From Myxococcales bacterium (lineage in GTDB: Bacteria; Myxococcota_C; UBA6777): a stretch of 14,957 bases of DNA. Of the stretch, positions 6,963 to 14,957 are shown piece after piece. The notes below the pieces were generated by a model, which had not been told where the DNA came from, did not search any database, and saw only the letters and a program-made list of their open reading frames with translations. The translations under genes and the position numbers were made by a program. The stretch is taken from contig JALTMC010000511.1 of the NCBI GenBank assembly GCA_027005175.1, positions 1-14,957 on the forward strand, read 5' to 3'. Numbering within the stretch: the first letter of the stretch is position 1; each line of letters opens with the position of its first letter.

Positions 6963-9900
6963 TCAGGGGCACTGCCATAGATACAGCATACCACTGCTAT
7001 CCCCGGCGCTCAGGTAGCTCCCGTTGGAAAGAGAGTGCAGACCATAGAGAGGCAAGTTACCTTGTCGGAGTACGGCGATTGGTTTGTAGGTCTTCGTCTC
7101 CCACATCACGATGGTGCTGTCTTTTAAGGAAGCCGCCAACCAAGCCCCTTCCCCCCCAAAGCGAACACCGAGAACACCGGCGGAAGTGGTGATGGATTTG
7201 AGTTCTTTTCCATCGCTGACTTGCCATACTTTGATGGTATTTCCACCGATCGCAGCAGCGACTTTATCGGCGTTCCCACTGAGAGCTGCGCTGAGGATAT
7301 CACCGCCTTGTTTTGGCCAAGATCGCAGCTTCTTTCCATCGCTGGTTTGCCACAATTGGATGGGTCCTTGGGTTGAAGCCGACATCCACACCTTTCCATC
7401 TTTGCTTCGATTCAGTGTATGAATCTTACCCTGATGACCTGTGATATCCTTTATCGACTTTCTAGTCGCGAGATCCCATACCTTAATGAGACCTTTTTCA
7501 GTGCCTGTGATGATCGTCTTGTTGTCATAGGCAAACATCGTCGCCGTCACGCTGGAGGGATGTTTGCCTACGAAGATGGAAGCCCCATTGGAAGCTCTGT
7601 ATGCCCGCACATACGTATCATCGGAGCCAAAAGCTACCGTTGCATTGTCACCGCTAATGTCCACACTTCGCACAGTCTTTGATGTACCATAAAAGGTTCG
7701 GAGGAGTCTGTAGTCCGACAATCGACGCAGACGAGTGCGTCGATCGGCCGCCACAGAGATCACGCGAGTGCCGTCCCGAGATAAAGTCACAGCAGTGATT
7801 CCATAAGGACGAAGTGCTGAAACCTTTTTGACACGCAGAGCCAGAGAGTTCCAAATTCGGATGGTGCCATCACTGGAGCCTGAAACCCAGCGACCATCGC
7901 GAGTCACACCGATACTATTGACAGGTCCTTTGTGTCCGAGCCCTGTGCTGATCAACAGTCCATTCACCATTTGCCAGGAGCGAATGGTGCCATCCTCGGA
8001 AGCTGTACCATAATAGTAGGATCCTGGTCGCAAGGCTAAACCAAGAACCGGTCCATTGTGACCCACAGCGTTGCGCAGAGCACGCTTGTCACTCAAACGC
8101 CAATGACGAATTCGACTGTCGAGAGAACCCGACAAAAGTTCATTGTTGTTGCGAAAAACCACAGCCAATGCACCACCGAGATGCCCTCGAAAGCTCGCGT
8201 AGACCTTCGAATAGTCGCTGGTATCCCAAACGTAAACCAAGCCACTGAAGCTTGCAGCAGCGATATACTTTCCATTGGGACTAAATGCGACATCGAGCAG
8301 GGCACCACGTGCCCCTGTAATCTTCTGCAACAACTTCCCTGTCGCAGGGTCCCACAATCGAATACTGGTATCCCGAGAGACCGTCGCCAGGATCTTACCA
8401 TCCGAGTTGAATCGCGCTTTGTAGACTCGGTCAAGATGCCCCTTCAAGGTTCGCAGCAATGTACCACCTCGGACATCCCATAGCTTGATCGTGCGATCAT
8501 CGGAGGTTGTGGCTAAGATATCCCCGCTGGGAGAAAAGGCCACACTGCGCACAATTTCTTCATGAGCTTCAAAGTCACCTATCTTTTTGCCATCTTTTAA
8601 GCGCCATATGCCAACCGTGCCATTCTCCATTCCCGCCGCGATCCAGAGGTCGTCTTGGCTCACTGAAATCGAGAGCACCTTTTCACCCACTTGAATCACA
8701 CGAGAGGGATCATTGGTACGCCAGATCCGAACCGTTCCGTCCCAAGAAGCCGTGGAGATCGTGTTCTTTCCCGGACCATAGACCAGAGAAGTGATACCCA
8801 AAACATGCCCATAATTCAGCTGCTTTCGATCCAGATTGTCGGGATTCCAGATCCGCATCGTAAGATCATAGCTTGAAGAAGCGAGGTCTTTTCCATCGGC
8901 ATCAAAAGCAACACTTGTAACTGCATAACTATGAGCGAGCCAAGAGTTAATTAAAGACCCATTAATCGCGTTCCAAACATAAATGTTGCGGTCCCAACTA
9001 CCAGCGGCAAGGCGGCTGGTCTTGGCTGACCAATCGAGTGTTTCGATCGGACCTCTTGCATTCGACAGTGTTCGGGTTGTTGTGCTGTCGCTCACTCGCA
9101 CAACCAAGACCTGTTTGCCTACTCCCAAAGCGATATACCTACCATCACTGTTCCAAGCAACAGCACGCACACCCTGACTGACCTTGATCTCTTTGCTCCA
9201 CTTACCATCAGAGAGCTGCCACAGATTCAACGTATTGTCCTGTCCACCTGTGGCAATCCACTTGTTGTTGGGATCAATCGCTACAGAAAAGACCATATCT
9301 TTGTGTCTCTTGAGATCATACACCATCTTGCCATCACTCAAGCGCCACACCTTCGCCGTACCATCCGCAGAACCCGACACCAAATACTGCCCATTCTGAC
9401 TCACAGAGATATCTGTAATATGTCTTGTGTGACCCTTCAGAGTAAACAGGAGCTTGTTATCTGATAAACGCACAAGCAGGATATCATTGGTGTTGACCGC
9501 AACATACGCCATAACCTTTCCAGCCGGATCGTAAGCAACAAGCGCGCGAACCTTTTGATCCGTGAAGATGCTGCGCACCTCATTGCCTGTGTTAGCATCC
9601 CAAATCCGCAGAGTTTTTGCATAGCTTCCTGACAAGAGATACTTACTATCCCCGCTCCAACGCACCGATGAAACAATTGCTTGATGCCGTAAGATATGCT
9701 TCTGCGTGGCACTGCTTGCATCCCAAACCCGCACGGTACGATCCGTACACCCTCCCGCCAGAGTTTTTCCGTCAGGGCTGAACCCCAATGTGTAGATATC
9801 ACCACCACAAAGGTAAGCTCGAATCGTCTTCCCTGTACTCAAATTCCACAGTCGCAAACGATTGTCATCAGAGCCAGAGATTAGCCTCTTGCCATTCGGA

Positions 9901-10991
9901 CCAAACGCCACAGACCGCACTCTCGCAGAATGTCCTGTCATTGTCTTTGTAGACTTCCCACTCCGGATATCCCACAACATAATAGTGGAGTTATCCAGAC
10001 CTGTTGCCAATGTCTTGTTGTCGGTACTTACAGAAACAGACCAAACCGGACTTGGGGCTCGAATGGCACGTCGCAACCTGCCATCACTCATCCTCCAAAT
10101 ACGAATACCTCGGTCGTACGAACCCACAGAGACCAACATCGAGCTGTCTGGGCTAAAAGCCATCTTGTAGATCGTACTTCGATGACCACCCAATTGATAC
10201 ATACGTTTACCATCCGACAAACGCCAGACTATCACACGGCGATCATACCCAGCAGATGCAAGATATTTGCCATCTGGGCTAAACACAAGCACGAGAATCC
10301 CATACAGATGTTGGCCGCTTAAGGTCTTATTGTAAACATATGCTTTGTCGGGAGATGTTCCTTTTCGCAAGACAATATCAGGAGAATCTGCTGATGCATA
10401 AGCCATCCATTTGTGGTCCTTACTCCAGGCCGCGAACGTCCACAAAGACCGGGCCACAGCCACTGGTGTATGCTCTTGAATCGGTCGCCCTACGCGCACA
10501 GGGACACAACAATTCTTGGAGGAACCACAGACACTGCTCGCTTTGGGTAATGTTGGAGGTTTTACCACTTTGGGCTCTGGCGGTGTCTCCTTTACGACTT
10601 CAGGTACAACTTCCGACTCAGGAGTCGCTTCGACAAGGTCCTCCTTACTCGTACTTCCCGAATCTTCGGGAGAAACGACAGGCTCATCCGGTGTTGTGGT
10701 TTCCGCAGAAGCTTCGGAAGATAGCTCTGATTTGGGCTCCGACTTTGGCTCCGAAGCAAACTCTTGCACAGCTGTGCAATTTCCGTTGGTACAACGCCGC
10801 CCTTTGCAATCAGCATCCGTTCGACAAGCCCGGCACGTATCACTCACACAAAATGACGCAGGTGCTTGGCAATCACTGTCAGATTTGCAAGCAACTTTCG
10901 GTGGAGAGCACGCTCCACCAACGAAAAGCCAGCCTCCTACAAAGAGTAACATACCCCATGTCCACACACGTCGATGCCTGATCTGATTCAT
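6963..10991 (-). CDS. Giant WD40 lipoprotein: four predicted seven-bladed propellers
   Basis: With the start at ATG 10991 the product has 1342 residues. Residues 1-27 form a lipoprotein signal (NQIRHRR, a hydrophobic core, then GGAC with Cys28 as the lipidated residue). Ser follows Cys28, and there is no inner-membrane Asp signal. Residues 28-72 are a cysteine-rich module with DSDC and DADC spacing, having eight further cysteines. Residues about 76-150 are a Ser/Glu/Pro linker. Cys155, Cys161 and Cys162 follow. From about 172 to the end I divide the sequence by eye into 28 WD40 units of about 42 residues, many with GH near the start and a closing xxWR/xxWD (e.g. IRIW, VRVW, IKLW), and repeated LSDGK linkers. 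Twenty-eight is four times seven, so four propellers are expected. WD40 propellers bind proteins and no catalytic motif is seen. An outer-membrane or periplasmic scaffold is likely. A longer frame reaches 11063, but its added residues would bury the signal peptide. Confidence 0.85.
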   Translation of the reverse strand: MNQIRHRRVWTWGMLLFVGGWLFVGGACSPPKVACKSDSDCQAPASFCVSDTCRACRTDADCKGRRCTNGNCTAVQEFASEPKSEPKSELSSEASAETTTPDEPVVSPEDSGSTSKEDLVEATPESEVVPEVVKETPPEPKVVKPPTLPKASSVCGSSKNCCVPVRVGRPIQEHTPVAVARSLWTFAAWSKDHKWMAYASADSPDIVLRKGTSPDKAYVYNKTLSGQHLYGILVLVFSPDGKYLASAGYDRRVIVWRLSDGKRMYQLGGHRSTIYKMAFSPDSSMLVSVGSYDRGIRIWRMSDGRLRRAIRAPSPVWSVSVSTDNKTLATGLDNSTIMLWDIRSGKSTKTMTGHSARVRSVAFGPNGKRLISGSDDNRLRLWNLSTGKTIRAYLCGGDIYTLGFSPDGKTLAGGCTDRTVRVWDASSATQKHILRHQAIVSSVRWSGDSKYLLSGSYAKTLRIWDANTGNEVRSIFTDQKVRALVAYDPAGKVMAYVAVNTNDILLVRLSDNKLLFTLKGHTRHITDISVSQNGQYLVSGSADGTAKVWRLSDGKMVYDLKRHKDMVFSVAIDPNNKWIATGGQDNTLNLWQLSDGKWSKEIKVSQGVRAVAWNSDGRYIALGVGKQVLVVRVSDSTTTRTLSNARGPIETLDWSAKTSRLAAGSWDRNIYVWNAINGSLINSWLAHSYAVTSVAFDADGKDLASSSYDLTMRIWNPDNLDRKQLNYGHVLGITSLVYGPGKNTISTASWDGTVRIWRTNDPSRVIQVGEKVLSISVSQDDLWIAAGMENGTVGIWRLKDGKKIGDFEAHEEIVRSVAFSPSGDILATTSDDRTIKLWDVRGGTLLRTLKGHLDRVYKARFNSDGKILATVSRDTSIRLWDPATGKLLQKITGARGALLDVAFSPNGKYIAAASFSGLVYVWDTSDYSKVYASFRGHLGGALAVVFRNNNELLSGSLDSRIRHWRLSDKRALRNAVGHNGPVLGLALRPGSYYYGTASEDGTIRSWQMVNGLLISTGLGHKGPVNSIGVTRDGRWVSGSSDGTIRIWNSLALRVKKVSALRPYGITAVTLSRDGTRVISVAADRRTRLRRLSDYRLLRTFYGTSKTVRSVDISGDNATVAFGSDDTYVRAYRASNGASIFVGKHPSSVTATMFAYDNKTIITGTEKGLIKVWDLATRKSIKDITGHQGKIHTLNRSKDGKVWMSASTQGPIQLWQTSDGKKLRSWPKQGGDILSAALSGNADKVAAAIGGNTIKVWQVSDGKELKSITTSAGVLGVRFGGEGAWLAASLKDSTIVMWETKTYKPIAVLRQGNLPLYGLHSLSNGSYLSAGDSSGMLYLWQCP

Positions 10992-10993
10992 AT

Positions 10994-11001
10994 CCCGCCT
11001 C
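10994..11001 (-). promoter_or_regulatory. Ribosome binding site that decides the lipoprotein start
   Basis: On the - strand GAGGCGGG (11001-10994) precedes ATG 10991, with the GAGG core six bases before the start codon. This, together with the lipoprotein signal peptide that begins exactly there, favours 10991 over the in-frame ATG at 11063. In the 108 bases between the upstream stop and this start I found no promoter with both boxes well spaced. Confidence 0.55.
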
Positions 11002-11099
11002 GTAAACTCACAACACATACAAAACAATTCGAAAAGAACTGACCCAAAAAAGAACACCCCCACACGAAGACATACAAGCCCCTCTAAAGGTTTACCATA

Positions 11100-13118
11100 C
11101 TAAATATGCTCTTCCTTTGTGTCTTCGTGCTTGGAACTTGGTTCGGGCAAGGCATCTGCTTTTTTGGCGAGGGTTGCAGCTTCTTCAAAGGCGGAGATAG
11201 CATCGGGAAGAACAGAAAAAGCTTCGCCCAAATGACCATCCGAGGCCGCAGACCAAACACGGTTGAGCATACGCTCACCGTAAGCAACCACAACCAGGAT
11301 CTCTGCGCCCAGATCCATTCCCAAACGATCAATCACGCCACGTCGAACCTCAGCAAAAGGCCAAATATAGCCTGCTAAGATCTCATCCACTCGCTCACAA
11401 ACTTGTACAATATTAAGTTCATCAAAGTCGGCCTGAAGATCCTTCAAAGGAGTCTGCACATTTGCCAAGATGGAAAAAGGATTGGAGGAATGATGAGCCT
11501 GATGCGCCATCTGAATGCTCACCTCTATCGCAAGTCCACGCTTCCAAGTAAGCAATCCCAATACAGCCAAAAGAACACCAAACAAAAAGATCGGAATCGA
11601 ATCAGGCCAACCACCAATACGCTCGCTCTTCGCACCCAACACAAGAAGCCCAGCCTTCTTCACTACAGCCTTCTTCACTACAGACACGACTCTCCTTCGT
11701 ACAGGTGGAGGTGTTTGTCGCAACACAACAGCAAGCGATGTGGGTTGAGATGTTGGCCTTGCTATCGCTCGCACCCGAGGAGTAACACGACGAGTTGTTG
11801 GAGCTTGCCTAGCTGCTAGAGTTTGCCTAACCGCCGGAGTTTGCCGAGCTGCTGGAGCTTGCCTAGCTGTTGGGGTCCGACGAAGAACGGGTTTACGAGT
11901 AGCAGAGTGACGACGAGCTGTTGGGTTTGTAGAGGAAGAAGGGGATTCCCACTCTAGCCGCATTCGGGTAGCGAGATCCGCAGCCAGAAGAGGGGCATAC
12001 TGCTTGGCAACAATCATTGCAAGTTTCTGTGCGATTTCACGAGAAAAACGGAGGGATTGCTCTGCCGATAGCGCAGGAGCCAGACGCTTTGTCCATACAA
12101 GGTGCTGTTTCGCAGCGAGACGTAGGGCAAAGTCTTGCGATTTAAGACCCAGTTTTTTCCCCAAACTGCGGGCAAATCCACTGACAACCGCAGCTACGTC
12201 CTCTAACCCTTGCTTCATCGTCTTTCCTGACATACCGATATTTGTCAGCTCTTGTGCAGCAACCGGTGCCAGCGAGAGAGAGAGCTTACTCACGATGTGA
12301 TGTGAATGTTGCTTGATGGAGTTCAACAACACATAAGGAACCAACCGGGCGATCACTTTATCTCTGAGAAGAGAGACGATCTTACGAACCGCACGGGGGA
12401 CTTTGAGAGAAGAGAGAGAAGCGCGACTTCCTCTGACACCCTTTTGCGAGAGAGCCAAATTTGTGCGCACAACATCACCCAAGACCTTCAAGCCCAAAGC
12501 CTCAATGTCTCCCCTTCTGACTTTAAACTTCTTCTCTTTGGTTGACTTCTGTTTCCACAAAACAAGAATGGCCTTGACCACATGAGGAGACAACTGACTT
12601 TGCATCACGATAGTATCGCGAATATCCAGTATTTTCACTCCATCCCGAAGCAAACTCATATAGAGCTTTTGAAACAAGGCTTTTAACTGCTTCTCAGACC
12701 GCTTTTTCACCTTGTAAGAAAGTAAGACTTTCTTCTTCTTACTCACAACTGCACTTTTTGGTTTCTTTCCTGGAAGCGTACTTTTTGGTTTCTCTCCTGG
12801 AAGCGTACTTTTTGGTTTCTCTCTGGGGAGTACCTTTTTTTTCTCCTTGCTCGCAAGCAAACGTTCTTTCTTCTTTTCTAGGAGAAAACGTTCTTTTCTC
12901 TTTTCTGCGACCAAGATGGCTTGAGCTTGTGCAACAACGGGTCCTAGTTTTTTTGCCAGAGTTCGTTTTGCGACTCCTTCAAGAATGTTGCGGGTACGCA
13001 TCAGGTTATCTTGGGGATGAAGTTTGGCAGCTCCAGAGATAGCGATCATGCATCCCAGAGCGAAGACCAAAAAGCCCCCTGTTTTCTTTGCCTTTGAATC
13101 ACTTTGTGCCTGTGACAT
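11100..13118 (-). CDS. Unrecognised basic protein with two membrane segments
   Basis: I do not recognise a family for this 672-residue protein. A hydrophobic segment (about residues 14-31) after KAKK is a membrane anchor or signal sequence; ALGC (20-23) looks like a lipobox, but hydrophobic residues continue past the Cys, so an anchor is preferred. Residues about 60-145 are a Lys-rich stretch with three EKPKSTLPG-type repeats. Residues about 145-395 look helical with many Lys, Arg and Leu. Then comes an Arg/Thr/Pro/Ala linker with six-residue ARQxPA repeats, and a second membrane segment (about 507-525, followed by KRG). The last 147 residues are soluble and more acidic, ending in a Glu/Lys tail. 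If both segments span, a large, very basic domain would lie outside the cytoplasm, which is unusual. The gene starts 14 bases after the OPT stop, with its ribosome binding site overlapping that stop, so a function linked to the transporter is plausible. Confidence 0.75.
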   Translation of the reverse strand: MSQAQSDSKAKKTGGFLVFALGCMIAISGAAKLHPQDNLMRTRNILEGVAKRTLAKKLGPVVAQAQAILVAEKRKERFLLEKKKERLLASKEKKKVLPREKPKSTLPGEKPKSTLPGKKPKSAVVSKKKKVLLSYKVKKRSEKQLKALFQKLYMSLLRDGVKILDIRDTIVMQSQLSPHVVKAILVLWKQKSTKEKKFKVRRGDIEALGLKVLGDVVRTNLALSQKGVRGSRASLSSLKVPRAVRKIVSLLRDKVIARLVPYVLLNSIKQHSHHIVSKLSLSLAPVAAQELTNIGMSGKTMKQGLEDVAAVVSGFARSLGKKLGLKSQDFALRLAAKQHLVWTKRLAPALSAEQSLRFSREIAQKLAMIVAKQYAPLLAADLATRMRLEWESPSSSTNPTARRHSATRKPVLRRTPTARQAPAARQTPAVRQTLAARQAPTTRRVTPRVRAIARPTSQPTSLAVVLRQTPPPVRRRVVSVVKKAVVKKAGLLVLGAKSERIGGWPDSIPIFLFGVLLAVLGLLTWKRGLAIEVSIQMAHQAHHSSNPFSILANVQTPLKDLQADFDELNIVQVCERVDEILAGYIWPFAEVRRGVIDRLGMDLGAEILVVVAYGERMLNRVWSAASDGHLGEAFSVLPDAISAFEEAATLAKKADALPEPSSKHEDTKEEHI
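11651..11680 (-). repeat. 15-bp direct repeat, two copies
   Basis: The 15 bases CAGCCTTCTTCACTA (+ strand) occur back to back at 11651-11665 and 11666-11680 without mismatch. They encode the duplicated VVKKA found just before the second membrane segment of the unknown basic protein. The unit is a multiple of three, so copy changes keep the frame. Confidence 0.85.
11797..11886 (-). repeat. 18-bp degenerate tandem repeat, about five copies
   Basis: Successive 18-base units at 11797, 11815, 11833, 11851 and a diverged one at 11869 share the pattern GCTGGAGCTTGCCTAGCT on the + strand. They encode six-residue units of the type ARQAPA, ARQTPA and VRQTLA in the linker of the unknown basic protein. 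The units differ by several bases, so this expansion is older or less homogenised than the 15-bp pair. Confidence 0.85.
12753..12833 (-). repeat. 27-bp tandem repeat, three copies
   Basis: Units at 12753-12779, 12780-12806 and 12807-12833 begin ACTTTTTGGTTTCT on the + strand. The first two differ by one base, and the third diverges at its end. They encode nine-residue KPKSTLPGE-type units in the Lys-rich region near the N-terminus of the unknown basic protein. Near identity at DNA level points to recent duplication, and copy-number change would keep the reading frame. Confidence 0.9.
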
Positions 13119-13127
13119 CTCAGAGAG

Positions 13128-13133
13128 CCTCCC
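13128..13133 (-). promoter_or_regulatory. Ribosome binding site overlapping the OPT stop codon
   Basis: On the - strand the sequence TAGGGAGG combines the OPT stop codon TAG (13135-13133) with GGGAGG (13133-13128), a near-perfect ribosome binding site nine bases before ATG 13118. Ribosomes ending on the OPT gene would be placed directly to begin the unknown basic protein, which supports joint production. Confidence 0.7.
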
Positions 13134-14950
13134 TACGATGAGCTGAGAACTTGATACAGCGCATGTCCAATACCAGCGATGGCTTCTCCAACAATCAAAC
13201 CAGCGGCCAGAGGCACCAGTTTGTGTTCACTGAAAGCGACGCCATAACGGCGTTGCAAGCCCATCTGCAAGAGACATCCCAGCCCGTAACCAAGGGTAAT
13301 AGAAAATGGCAAGTACATCGCCAGACCAATAAGAACACCCAGACCTGCCATGGGTGCTGCGCCGAGCAAGCCACCGATGGTTCCGCCCATGATGTATTTT
13401 TCAATGGGAACCTGTCCACTCTTTAAGCCTTCGATAATTCCCATCAACACGCTAGCCTGGGGTGCAGGTAAGTCGGTGCCTGGTCCGAATCCACCGGTGC
13501 CACCGGCACCGCGAGTCCACAGCACATAAATAACCCCCACAGCCAACAGGCCGCCGATCCAGGTCACACAAAATTGTGCGATCTGCTGTTTTACAGGGCG
13601 GCCACCCAGCATATAACCTGTTTTCAGGTCTTGCATCATATCGGCAGCCTGACCAATCGCAACACAAACCGCGACACCTACAACCATCGCAGCCGCGATA
13701 TTTTTGTTCAATAGGAACATCATCAAGGTCACGGAGATGAGGGCCATTCCAGACATCGGAGAGATATCGGTCATTCCAGTGGCCTGGGCTACAATCAAGC
13801 CAGCCAATCCCAACCACAGGGTTCCCACAACAGAGGAGACGATAGCGTTGGTTAGGGTCACACCGGGGACCATCATGGAGGCGATAAAGAAAAGAACGAC
13901 AGAGGCCATGACACCAACGATCAACACCGAAAAAGGCATCTCGTCGGAGCCAACCTTGCTGCCTCCTGCTTTCGCAGTTTTGGCTGCGACCATCAACGAC
14001 CGCAGGGCACTACGAATGGCAGGGAATGCAACAATAACACCCATCAGCGCGCCACCGATGAGAGCACCAATACCGAGAGGGCGCAGCATATTACCATATA
14101 AGAATCCGACTTGTTGGCCACCCGACAAGCCGGGTGGCAGCCAGCCAGAATTCACAGCAATGGGTGAGATAACCCACCAAGCCAACACGCCACCAGCAAA
14201 GAAAGGGAGACCACCACGACCCGACAACAAGCCAGCGGCGACATTCATGAGAGAGAGATAGAGAACAGGAGCCAGATAGTCAGGAATTACGCCAAACCCA
14301 AAGTTCAACTCCTCGTGACTGATCAAGCCTCCCGAGAGGGTATCGAGCACCCCACTGACCATCAACAGTTTCCACAGTGCGCTGATCGCAAAACCAATCC
14401 CCAGGAGTTTGGCTTTGCCAAGACCTGCCGAGCCCGAGCGGATAATCGTTGTGACCGCGACGCCACTGGGGAATCGCAAGCGGTCCAGATCGATCATTTG
14501 TTTGCGCAAGGGAATAATCAAAACCACCCCAAGAATCGCACCCGCCACAGCGGCCAACAAAAAAGGACCTGCCGAGAACTGCAAGCCTGCCAGCCCCATC
14601 GCTTTCCACTTGGCGTCCAGCAAGAACAAGGCGGGCAACGTAAAGACGATACCTGTTCCGGCTGTGTTGATACCAGACGCGATGGTCTGATTAATATTGT
14701 TCTCAATACTTGTACCTTTGCCCATCACACCGCGTAATACGGCATATCCCATAATCGCAGCGACAGTAGAGCCACCGATGGAAAAGCCCAAACGCAAAGC
14801 AGCGTAGACAAAAGCAAGATTGAGAATAATCCCTTGTAGGATTCCTAAAAGAACAGCAGCCCAAGTTAACTCGCGGTATTCCGCCATAACAGCTTGGGCT
14901 ACACCCGATGAACTTACATTTCCAGACCCTGATGAAGGTGTATCAGACAT
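13133..14950 (-). CDS. OPT-family oligopeptide transporter
   Basis: This 605-residue inner-membrane protein belongs to the bacterial branch of the oligopeptide transporter (OPT) family, proton-coupled importers of small peptides or, in some members, metal chelates. The length and about fourteen or more hydrophobic segments fit the family. Recognisable conserved parts are ENNINQTIASG (residues 83-93), GMTDISPMSG (392-401) and the DMMQDLKTGYMLGGRP block (437-452) with QQ shortly after. The N-terminus is a Ser/Gly-rich cytoplasmic tail of about 20 residues. ATG 14950 is the furthest start that can be seen; only seven bases upstream are in the window, so ribosome binding site and promoter are not visible and a longer form cannot be excluded. 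It is the first visible gene of a - strand unit with the unknown basic protein and perhaps the WD40 lipoprotein. Confidence 0.92.
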   Translation of the reverse strand: MSDTPSSGSGNVSSSGVAQAVMAEYRELTWAAVLLGILQGIILNLAFVYAALRLGFSIGGSTVAAIMGYAVLRGVMGKGTSIENNINQTIASGINTAGTGIVFTLPALFLLDAKWKAMGLAGLQFSAGPFLLAAVAGAILGVVLIIPLRKQMIDLDRLRFPSGVAVTTIIRSGSAGLGKAKLLGIGFAISALWKLLMVSGVLDTLSGGLISHEELNFGFGVIPDYLAPVLYLSLMNVAAGLLSGRGGLPFFAGGVLAWWVISPIAVNSGWLPPGLSGGQQVGFLYGNMLRPLGIGALIGGALMGVIVAFPAIRSALRSLMVAAKTAKAGGSKVGSDEMPFSVLIVGVMASVVLFFIASMMVPGVTLTNAIVSSVVGTLWLGLAGLIVAQATGMTDISPMSGMALISVTLMMFLLNKNIAAAMVVGVAVCVAIGQAADMMQDLKTGYMLGGRPVKQQIAQFCVTWIGGLLAVGVIYVLWTRGAGGTGGFGPGTDLPAPQASVLMGIIEGLKSGQVPIEKYIMGGTIGGLLGAAPMAGLGVLIGLAMYLPFSITLGYGLGCLLQMGLQRRYGVAFSEHKLVPLAAGLIVGEAIAGIGHALYQVLSSS

Positions 14951-14957
14951 CGATGAC

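Noticed and set aside
6280-7017. 245-residue + strand frame
   Set aside because: It overlaps the symporter gene in another frame and crosses into the convergent lipoprotein gene; the composition is that of a shadow frame.
10340-10981. 213-residue + strand frame
   Set aside because: It lies opposite the N-terminal part of the lipoprotein gene, whose signal peptide, cysteine module and WD40 repeats are clear.
10992-11063. N-terminal extension of the lipoprotein to ATG 11063
   Set aside because: The added 24 residues would place a second hydrophobic, Cys-rich stretch before a complete lipoprotein signal, and a ribosome binding site stands before ATG 10991.
13704-14261. 185-residue + strand frame
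   Set aside because: It lies opposite the OPT transporter gene, which has conserved family motifs in the - strand frame.

Overview
The window is ordinary bacterial chromosome of roughly balanced base composition, with seven full-length protein genes. Four are on the + strand in the left half and three on the - strand in the right half, and the two halves converge at about 6913-6963. A secreted lipoprotein with DxDC-type cysteine spacing, a Ser/Glu/Pro-rich linker and very many WD40 blades is a style common in Myxococcota and related deltaproteobacterial lineages. That assignment is an inference from protein style; there is no rRNA or other taxonomic marker here.

Left part, + strand. Positions 1-364 hold no confident gene, but a near-consensus promoter (308-336) fires leftwards towards two short - strand reading frames, the second of which runs off the window edge. 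A calcineurin-type metallophosphoesterase (365-1636) is followed 8 bases later by an APC-family amino acid/amine permease (1645-2949), a likely two-gene operon. A 347-base gap then carries two inverted repeats and a 49-bp tandem repeat whose last partial unit supplies the ribosome binding site and start codon of a membrane-anchored, stand-alone glutamate-synthase-type FMN/[3Fe-4S] protein (3297-4844). After a short GC-rich, hairpin-forming intergenic element and a well-formed promoter comes a sodium:solute symporter (5096-6913).

Right part, - strand, read from 14950 down. An OPT-family transporter (14950-13133) is followed after 14 bases by an unrecognised, very basic protein with two membrane segments and internal sequence repeats (13118-11100). 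After a further 108 bases comes a 1342-residue lipoprotein (10991-6963), which I divide into 28 WD40 blades, equal to four seven-bladed propellers. The OPT gene and the unknown gene are almost certainly co-translated, because the ribosome binding site overlaps the OPT stop codon. The lipoprotein may belong to the same unit.

As a whole the window is rich in transport and envelope functions: three different secondary transporters, a membrane-anchored oxidoreductase-like protein, and a lipoprotein scaffold. The least understood part, and the best candidate for something undescribed, is the trio of OPT transporter, basic two-pass membrane protein and giant WD40 lipoprotein. No CRISPR array, tRNA, rRNA, insertion sequence or phage gene was recognised.
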